From a bacterium (GTDB lineage: Bacteria > Joyebacterota > Joyebacteria > Joyebacterales > Joyebacteraceae): DNA of 64,000 nucleotides. Position numbers and translations under genes: made by a program. Below the pieces are notes generated by a model. It was not told the origin of the DNA, searched no databases, and saw nothing but the letters and a program-made list of their open reading frames with translations. Positions 1-7,065 of the stretch are shown here, piece by piece. Location of the stretch: positions 1 through 64,000 of the forward strand of contig JALGZK010000005.1 of the NCBI GenBank assembly GCA_025774935.1, written 5' to 3'. The stretch's first letter is position 1, and each line of letters begins with the position of its first letter.

Positions 1-96
1 GTCAGGTTCAGCGTGGAGAACGTCCGCCCGAGGGACGAGAACGACCACCTCGGGTACTGGCGCGTCTCGAGCTACCTCGTCGGCTGGGAGGAGTGA
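1..96 (+). CDS. C-terminal fragment of an unidentified protein (truncated by window start)
   Basis: Frame 1 open from base 1 to TGA at 94-96 (VRFSVENVRPRDENDHLGYWRVSSYLVGWEE*); overlaps the next start by 4 nt, as in translational coupling. Confidence 0.5.
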   Translation, partial: VRFSVENVRPRDENDHLGYWRVSSYLVGWEE

Positions 97-1088
97 CCGT
101 GGTGCTGAAACGAAGTCCCCGGAATCCGATCCTGACCCGCGAGGACATCCCGGACGTCCCACCGGCGATGGTCGACGTGACGTCGGTCTTCAACCCCGGC
201 GCCGTGATGCACGACGGGCGGTACCTCCTCATGCTCCGAGTCCAGACGCGGGGCCGCGAGACGCATCTGGTGATGGCGTCGAGTGCGGACGGTGCCGTCT
301 TCGAGATCGAGCGGAGGCCGGTTGAGTTCCGCGGCATCGAGGACGTCGAGGGGACCGTCTACCACGTCTACGATCCTCGGATCACGCGGATCGGGTCGAC
401 CTGCTTCGTCATGGTGGCGATGGACATGGACGGAGGCTGCAGGCTCGGGACCGCGAAGACGGACGACTTCGAGACGTTCGACTTCCTCGGCGTGGGAGAG
501 GAGCCGGACGTCAGAAACGGAGTCCTCTTCCCGGAGAAGCTGGGCGGGCGGTTCGTCCGCCTCGACCGCCCGAACCTCGTTCCGCTTGAAGGGGGCACGA
601 CGTCCGGCTCCACGATCGTGCTCTCGGAATCGGACGACCTCGTCTCGTGGGATACCGTCGGGCCCGTCATGAGCGGCCGGCCCCACTACTGGGACGAGCT
701 GATCGGGTCCGGACCGCCGCCCGTGAAGACTCGAGACGGGTGGCTCCACCTCTACCACGGGATCGCGACGCACTTCGGAAGCGTGAGCATCTACCAGGTG
801 GGCGTCGTCCTCCTGGCGCTCGAGGATCCCTCTCGCGTCCTCGCCAGGAGCCGCGACAACGTCCTCGAGCCGCGCGAGCACTACGAGCTCGTCGGGCAGG
901 TCCCGAACGTCGTCTTCCCGGGCGGGATGATCGTCGAGGAGACGGACGCGGAGGGGTTCGCGCCGCCCGGAGCCAACGTCCGCGTCTACTACGGCGCGGC
1001 CGACACGAGCATCGGGCTCGCGACGACCACGATCGGCGATCTCCTCTCGGCCTGCGAAGACGTGCGCGGGGCAGACCGGTGTCGGTAG
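93..1088 (+). CDS. Glycoside hydrolase family 130-like protein (beta-mannoside phosphorylase type)
   Basis: SPRNPILTREDIPD..TSVFNPGAVMHDGRYLLMLRVQTR..HYWDELIGSGPPPVKTRDGWLHLYHG pattern typical of GH130 five-bladed propellers. Confidence 0.85.
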   Translation: MTVVLKRSPRNPILTREDIPDVPPAMVDVTSVFNPGAVMHDGRYLLMLRVQTRGRETHLVMASSADGAVFEIERRPVEFRGIEDVEGTVYHVYDPRITRIGSTCFVMVAMDMDGGCRLGTAKTDDFETFDFLGVGEEPDVRNGVLFPEKLGGRFVRLDRPNLVPLEGGTTSGSTIVLSESDDLVSWDTVGPVMSGRPHYWDELIGSGPPPVKTRDGWLHLYHGIATHFGSVSIYQVGVVLLALEDPSRVLARSRDNVLEPREHYELVGQVPNVVFPGGMIVEETDAEGFAPPGANVRVYYGAADTSIGLATTTIGDLLSACEDVRGADRCR

Positions 1089-1096
1089 GAGGCAAC

Positions 1097-3874
1097 GTGC
1101 CGTCCGAACCTCGCATCTGCTACATCGTGTCCCACACGCACTGGGACCGGGAGTGGTACCTGTCGTACCACCGGTTCCGCGTGATGCTCGTCGACACCGT
1201 CCGCCTCGTCCTCGATCGCCTCGAAAACGAGGAGGAGTTCCGGCACTTCGTTCTCGACGGGCAGGCGGTCGTTCTCGAGGACCACGTCGAGGTCCGTCCC
1301 GAGGACGGGGAGCGCGTAAGACGGCTCGTCGAGAACGGCGCGCTCTCGGTCGGCCCGTGGTACGTGCTCGCGGACGAGTTTCTCGTGAGCGGGGAGTCGC
1401 TCGTGCGGAGCCTTGCGATCGGTCACAGGGTTGCCGGAGCGTTCGGGCGGGTGCAGAAGGTCGGGTACCTTCCCGACTCGTTCGGGCACGTCGCCCAGAT
1501 GCCCCAGATCCTGAGGGGCGCCGGCATCGGCTCGTTCATCTACATGAGAGGGAACGGCGACGAGCTCGACGAGACGGGACTCGAGTACGTCTGGCGCGCG
1601 CCCGACGGGAGCGAGGTCCTCGCGGTCAACCAGTGGGGCGGGTACGTGAACGCCGCGGGGCTCGGGTACCCGGAGCACTGGTACGCGCTCACGACCAGGG
1701 AGGTCGTGCCGGCGCTCGCGGTCGAGAAGGTGAGGAGGATCTTCGAGGAGACCGCCGCCCGCTCCAACACGGACATCTGGCTCCTGAACAACGGGAGCGA
1801 CCACCTCCCGCCCCAGCGAGACTTCGCGGCCGTCCTGGCCGCGCTCCGCGAGGCGTTCCCCCGGACCGAGTTCCGACACGCGGGGTTCGACGAGTTCATC
1901 GACGCTCTCAGGGCGGACGCCCCGGAGCTCGCGACGTTCTCGGGCGAGCTCGCGCGCGGCAAGTACTACCACCTCCTCTCGGGGGTCTGGTCGGCGAGGA
2001 TGTACCTCAAGCAGATGAACGACGCGGCGCAGACGTTCCTCTCGAACTACGTCGAACCGCTGTCCTCGTACGCGCACTTCGCGCTCGGCGCAGACTACCC
2101 GGAAGGCCTGATCGGCTACGCGTGGAAGCTCCTCCTCAAGAACCACCCGCACGACTCCATCTGCGGCTGCAGCATCGACGAGGTGCACGACGAGATGGTC
2201 CCCCGGTTCAGGGGGGTGAACGAGACGTCCGACCAGGTCGTTCGTCGCTTCTTCGAACGGATCGCCCCGTCGTTCGGCGAGACGGCGGAGGGGGACTGCC
2301 AGACGGTGATCTCGGTCGCGAACCCGCTTCCGTTCAGCCGGAGCGAGATCGTCGAGCGGCTCGTCATCCTCGAGCCGCGCTGCGACCCGGGAGCGGAGCT
2401 GGAGCTCGTCGACGAGACCGGGACCCCGGTCCCCTTCGAGGTCGTCGAGAAGAGGTACCTCGAGCGGTTCTGGGGAATCGACTACCGGACCGAGCCGTTC
2501 TACCGGGAGCAGCGCGACCGCCTCCAGGACTACCTCGATCTCTTCGCCGACCGGATCGTCAGGGAGGGCCCCGAGAGGGAGGGGGCGGACCGCTTCCTGA
2601 CCGTGAGGTTCCTCGCTGAGGACGTCCCCGCCGTCGGTCACGCGAACTACTTCCTTCGTGCACGTGACGGAGGAGCGCCGACGCCGGAGGGCTCCGGGGT
2701 GATCGTCGACGGCGACTCCCTGGAGAACGAGCACTACCGCGTCCGGCTCCGCGGCGACGGGACACTCGACGTCCTCGACAAGGCGACGGGCCGGACGCTC
2801 GAGGGACTGAACCGACTCGAGGACACCGAGGACGTCGGGGACGAGTACGACTACTCGTTGTGCCCGCGCTCCGAGACCGTCACGTCGGATGCCCGGTCGG
2901 CCGGCGATCCGGGGTCCGTCCGGGTGCTCGAGCCCGGGGGCCTCGCAGGAGAGATCGAGGTGGAGTTCGCGCTCCGGCTCCCGGCGTCGATCGCGCCCGA
3001 CCGCTCGTCGAGGGCGACCGAGCGCGTCGTCTGTCCGGCTCGCACGCGGGTGCGGCTCACGCGGGGGAGTCCGCTCATCGAGATCGAACTCCGCTTCGAC
3101 AACCGCGCGCTCGACCACCGTCTGCGCGCCGAGTTCCCGACGACGGTCGTCTCCGACTCCCTCGTGTCCGACGGCCACTTCTACATCAACCGGCGGCCAG
3201 CAGTGGAGGGCGGGGGGGAGGACTGGGTCCAGCCTCCGACGGGCACGCGGCCGCAGCAGGAGTACTCGCTCGTCGAGGACTCCGACCGCGGCTTCGCGCT
3301 CTTCGTGCGGGGCCTCCCCGAGATCGAGCCGTCACGCGGCCCCGGGGGAGACGTGAGGCTGTCGCTCACCCTCCTTCGAGCGGTCGGGTGGCTCTCGCGC
3401 GACGACTTCCCGACCCGCCGGTGCTCGAACGCGGGACCCACGCTGTACACGCCCGGAGCACAGTGCCCGGGCGAACACCGCTTCCGATACGCAATCGCGC
3501 TCTACGAGGGCGACCACCTCTCCGCGCGGATCCCCTGGCTCTCGCAACGCTACCGGACGCCGCTTCCCAGCACGCAGGGAGTCGTCCAGGGCCTCGTGCC
3601 CGGGGGCCCCGGGCTCGTGGATACGAGGAGCCGTCGGGCGCTCGCGAGCGCGATCAAGAGACACGACGAACGGGACACCCTCGTGGTGCGGCTCTGGAAC
3701 CCACACCCGGAGCCCGTGGATGAGCGCCTGGCGTTCGGTCTCCCGGTCAGAGCATCTTGGAGGTCGGACCTCCTTGAGGCACGCCTGGAGTCGCTCCAGC
3801 TCGCTGGCGACCGCGAGGTCCTGGTCGGGCTCGGTCCGCACGAGATCCTCACGCTGGAGATCGAGTTCGAGTAG
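1097..3874 (+). CDS. Alpha-mannosidase, GH38 family
   Basis: GTG start at 1097; N-term VSHTHWDREWYLSYHRFR, GYLPDSFGHVAQMPQIL, LLKNHPHDSICGCSIDEVHDEM are GH38 signatures. Confidence 0.9.
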   Translation: MPSEPRICYIVSHTHWDREWYLSYHRFRVMLVDTVRLVLDRLENEEEFRHFVLDGQAVVLEDHVEVRPEDGERVRRLVENGALSVGPWYVLADEFLVSGESLVRSLAIGHRVAGAFGRVQKVGYLPDSFGHVAQMPQILRGAGIGSFIYMRGNGDELDETGLEYVWRAPDGSEVLAVNQWGGYVNAAGLGYPEHWYALTTREVVPALAVEKVRRIFEETAARSNTDIWLLNNGSDHLPPQRDFAAVLAALREAFPRTEFRHAGFDEFIDALRADAPELATFSGELARGKYYHLLSGVWSARMYLKQMNDAAQTFLSNYVEPLSSYAHFALGADYPEGLIGYAWKLLLKNHPHDSICGCSIDEVHDEMVPRFRGVNETSDQVVRRFFERIAPSFGETAEGDCQTVISVANPLPFSRSEIVERLVILEPRCDPGAELELVDETGTPVPFEVVEKRYLERFWGIDYRTEPFYREQRDRLQDYLDLFADRIVREGPEREGADRFLTVRFLAEDVPAVGHANYFLRARDGGAPTPEGSGVIVDGDSLENEHYRVRLRGDGTLDVLDKATGRTLEGLNRLEDTEDVGDEYDYSLCPRSETVTSDARSAGDPGSVRVLEPGGLAGEIEVEFALRLPASIAPDRSSRATERVVCPARTRVRLTRGSPLIEIELRFDNRALDHRLRAEFPTTVVSDSLVSDGHFYINRRPAVEGGGEDWVQPPTGTRPQQEYSLVEDSDRGFALFVRGLPEIEPSRGPGGDVRLSLTLLRAVGWLSRDDFPTRRCSNAGPTLYTPGAQCPGEHRFRYAIALYEGDHLSARIPWLSQRYRTPLPSTQGVVQGLVPGGPGLVDTRSRRALASAIKRHDERDTLVVRLWNPHPEPVDERLAFGLPVRASWRSDLLEARLESLQLAGDREVLVGLGPHEILTLEIEFE

Positions 3875-4031
3875 CCGCGATGTGAGGAGACCGCGGGCGC
3901 CCTGCCCGGGTCCGTCAGAGCCGCGTGATCGCCCTCACGGAGACCGCATTCCACCCGAGAACCGCAGTCCTCCCCGCAATCGTCATCTTCCCCGGATTCC
4001 GTCCGCCAAACACGCTCCCCCGTCGCGCAGC

Positions 4032-4047
4032 TGGCACACTCGTTGCA
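4032..4047 (+). promoter_or_regulatory. Candidate sigma-54 (-24/-12) promoter
   Basis: TGGCACACTCGTTGCA matches TGGCAC-N5-TTGCA; GG and GC dinucleotides 12 nt apart; in the intergenic gap upstream of the CDS at 4254. Confidence 0.5.
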
Positions 4048-4253
4048 CTGTTCCCTTCGGAAGGATGCGCCCGGAAGGCCTCCTGCGGCTGTTTGTGACC
4101 TCGGGGGCGGACCGGTAAGAGGTCGCCGGCGACGCGGTGACCGTCCCGCACGTGCGGACGGCGACCGCGCGGCACGCCTGCGCTCGCGGCCCGGGCGCGC
4201 CTTCATCTCGGCCGATCGAACAGGGAAGCTCTCCCCAGAAGGAGGAGTGAGAG

Positions 4254-5372
4254 ATGCGACGACTGGCAACAGTGCTTGCGGCGCTCGTGCTGATCCTCGG
4301 GCTCACGGCGACGTCCGCCGGCAAGCCCGTGAAGAGCCCCGAGGGGTGGTCCGCGCCGACGCGCGGGCTCCTCGACTGCACGATCTCGCCCGGACTCAAC
4401 TGCGCGGGCGTGGTCGTCGGGGACAACATCGGCGCCCCGAACAACGTCAGCTTCTACGGGTGCACGTCGTGGAACGAGAGTGGCGGGGAGGTCGTCTACG
4501 AGTTCGTCATCGAGCGAGTGTGCTACTCGTTCACGGCGACGCTCCTGAACACCACCGCCGACCTCGACGTGTTCATCGTGGGAAGCTGTGACGAGAACGA
4601 CTGCATCGCGTACGGCGACACGTACGCAACGAGCCCGTGCATCGAGCCCGGGACCTTCTACGTGGTCGTCGACGGGTACAATGGCGCCGAGGGGTACTTC
4701 GAGCTCGAGGTCGAGTGCGAGGTCTGTGGCTGCCCCGAGCCCCCGTGCGCACCGATGGTCTTCCACTGCAACGAGCTCGACTTCAACCTCGACAGGGCCG
4801 ACTACACGACCGAGGCCTGTGAGGGCGGAGCCTCGTGCTGGGAGTGGGGGATGCCGCTCGAGGGGACCATCCCCGGCATCGCCTGCGAGGACAAGGAAGT
4901 CACGAACATCCTCGGGACGTTCCTCATAGGACCGTACACGACGTGCGGCGAGAGGGCTATCGTGGGTCCGTTCTCCATCAACGCCGATTGCTGGTGCCTA
5001 GAGCTCTGCCACTACTACGACACCGAGCCGCGATACGACGGCGGGAACGTGAAGATATCGATCGACGGCGGGGCAACGTGGGAGATCATCGTCCCCGCGC
5101 GTGGCTACGACGACATCGGGTCGAGCTTCGGCGCTGCGTGCATCGCAGACCAGCCGATCTTCACGGGGCACGGGAGTGCGCACAGCTTCCAGACCGACTG
5201 CTTTGACCTGAGCGAGTACACCGGCAAGGAGGTCCTCATCGCTTTCGACTTCGGAGCCGACGGCTCCACTGCCTACGTCGGCTGGTACATCCAGTGGGTC
5301 ATGGTCGGCGGCCACAACGTCTCGCCGACGGAAGACCGGACGTGGGGTTCGATCAAGTCGCTCTACAAGTAG
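4254..5372 (+). CDS. Secreted pre-peptidase C-terminal (PPC)-like domain protein with C-terminal TWGSIKSLYK motif
   Basis: Signal peptide MRRLATVLAALVLILGLTATSAG; CYSFTATLLNTTADLDVFIVGSCDENDCIAYGD...GTFYVVVDGYNGAEGYFELEVEC PPC-like; ends SPTEDRTWGSIKSLYK. Confidence 0.75.
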   Translation: MRRLATVLAALVLILGLTATSAGKPVKSPEGWSAPTRGLLDCTISPGLNCAGVVVGDNIGAPNNVSFYGCTSWNESGGEVVYEFVIERVCYSFTATLLNTTADLDVFIVGSCDENDCIAYGDTYATSPCIEPGTFYVVVDGYNGAEGYFELEVECEVCGCPEPPCAPMVFHCNELDFNLDRADYTTEACEGGASCWEWGMPLEGTIPGIACEDKEVTNILGTFLIGPYTTCGERAIVGPFSINADCWCLELCHYYDTEPRYDGGNVKISIDGGATWEIIVPARGYDDIGSSFGAACIADQPIFTGHGSAHSFQTDCFDLSEYTGKEVLIAFDFGADGSTAYVGWYIQWVMVGGHNVSPTEDRTWGSIKSLYK

Positions 5373-5460
5373 GAACGAGGGGGAGCGGGACGGGGGCAAG
5401 GACGCTGCGCCCGGTTCCCGCACGCTGCCCGCCGCGGACGCGGCTCGCAGGAGGACCGAG

Positions 5461-6573
5461 ATGAGAACCGGAGTCGTGCTTCTGGTCGTCGCGCTCATGC
5501 TGAGCGCAGGAACCGAAGCGATGGCCGAGAAGGAGAAGTACTTCGTCCAGCCTCAGTGGTGGTCGAGGTCGATCCTCGAGTGCGCGAACGCGATCCCGAT
5601 CGCGTGCTACGACAACGTGACCGGCACGAATGTCGGAGCCCCCAGCGACGTCGAGTCCTACTCGTGCGTCGGGTGGCTCGAGAGCGGCGGCGAGGTCGTC
5701 TACGAACTCGTTCTCGACGAGCCGGTCTGCTACTCGGTCACCGCCTCGCTCGCCGACATGGCCTGCGACCTCGACGTGTTCATCCTGGGCTCCTGTGACG
5801 AGGCAGACTGCCTGGCCTTCGGCAACACGGTCGCGGAGACCCAGTGCCTCGGTCCGGGAACTTACTACATCGTCGTCGACGGATACGGTGGGGCCGACTG
5901 CGAGTACACGCTCTCGGTGAGCTGCGAGGAGTGCGAGTGCCCGGCGGCCGAGTGCTGCCCCGTCGACTTCGTGTGTTACGAGATCGACTTCGGAGTCGAC
6001 TCGGGCGGGTTCTCGACCGAGCTTTGCGAGGGAACCACTGTCTGGGAGTGGGGGATGCCCTCCGGCATCCCGACGACCGCCTGCGACGGGGTCCCCGTTA
6101 CGAACGTCCTCGGCACCGTCCTCGGCGGGAACTACCTGCCGGGCTCGGGCGAGAGAGCGATCGTCGGGCCCTTCGACCTGACAGACGAGTGCACGTGCCT
6201 CGAGCTCTGTCACTTCTACGACATCGAGACCGGCGGCTATGACGGCGGCAACGTCAAGATCTCCGCGGACGGCGGGGCGACCTGGGAGATCCTGTTCCCG
6301 GCTCGCCTCTACGACAGGGACGCGAACACGTGGCCGGTCTGCGTGGCAGAGGAGCCGGTCCTGAGCGGCCACCAGTTCAACCTCGAGTTCGTCCGGGACT
6401 GCTTCGACCTCTCGGACTACGTGGGCGGCCAGGTGCTCATCGCGTTCGACTTCGGGTCGGACGGCTCCGTGCAGTATCCTGGCTGGTACATCCAGAGCCT
6501 CCGAATAGGCGGAGACCAGTCGTCTCCGGTCGAGGACTCCTCCTGGGGCGGAATCAAGTCCAAATATCGGTAG
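5461..6573 (+). CDS. Secreted PPC-like protein, tandem paralog of 4254..5372
   Basis: Same domain order and motifs (SATLADLDVFILGSCDEADC; GERAIVGPF; GGNVKISADGGATWEI; VLIAFDFGSDGS); ends SPVEDSSWGGIKSKYR. Confidence 0.75.
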   Translation: MRTGVVLLVVALMLSAGTEAMAEKEKYFVQPQWWSRSILECANAIPIACYDNVTGTNVGAPSDVESYSCVGWLESGGEVVYELVLDEPVCYSVTASLADMACDLDVFILGSCDEADCLAFGNTVAETQCLGPGTYYIVVDGYGGADCEYTLSVSCEECECPAAECCPVDFVCYEIDFGVDSGGFSTELCEGTTVWEWGMPSGIPTTACDGVPVTNVLGTVLGGNYLPGSGERAIVGPFDLTDECTCLELCHFYDIETGGYDGGNVKISADGGATWEILFPARLYDRDANTWPVCVAEEPVLSGHQFNLEFVRDCFDLSDYVGGQVLIAFDFGSDGSVQYPGWYIQSLRIGGDQSSPVEDSSWGGIKSKYR

Positions 6574-6608
6574 GACCCGGGCGAGCACGGGGCCGGAAGA
6601 GCGCACCT

Positions 6609-6640
6609 GAGGGGGACGGGCAAAGCCCGTTCCCCTCGTC
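6609..6640 (+). terminator. Hairpin, probable terminator
   Basis: GAGGGGGACGGGC-AAA-GCCCGTTCCCCTC just downstream of the CDS ending at 6573; weak T tract. Confidence 0.45.
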
Positions 6641-6705
6641 CGTTAGGGGAAGGCCTGGGCACGTGCCGGCTCCCGGCATCGAGGGAGCCCTTTCCGAGAA
6701 GTCCC

Positions 6706-6734
6706 TTGCCAGAATGCCCGCCGCGTGGTACACT
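6706..6734 (+). promoter_or_regulatory. Sigma-70-type promoter for first paralog
   Basis: TTGCCA - 17 nt - TACACT. Confidence 0.55.
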
Positions 6735-7065
6735 GGCCGCGAGTCGGGAAATAGCGATGGCGTTTCGGCGCTCTCGACACCCCAACCCGTGCGAGAACGA
6801 GTGTTTCTGCGGACGGGTGCCTGTGTTCTGCTGCAGGAGTTCGCCCTCCGCAGGAAGAAGCTCTTCCGGAAGTGCATCTGGCTGTGTCAATGGGATTGCG
6901 CGAGCGATAGATCATGTCTCCCTCCACGGAAACCCCGCGGCGCGGTGTTCACCGACGCTGTGAGGCTCCGACGCAGCGCGGCTGGCGGCGCGGGCGGGAG
7001 GTGGGGAGACCAGGTACGAAGGCAGAGCCGGATAGCCTTCGGCTGGCAATGGGGGGACGGAACGA

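Noticed and set aside
989-3178. 729-aa antisense ORF opposite the GH38 gene
   Set aside because: No recognisable motifs; shadow frame of a strong GH38 CDS.
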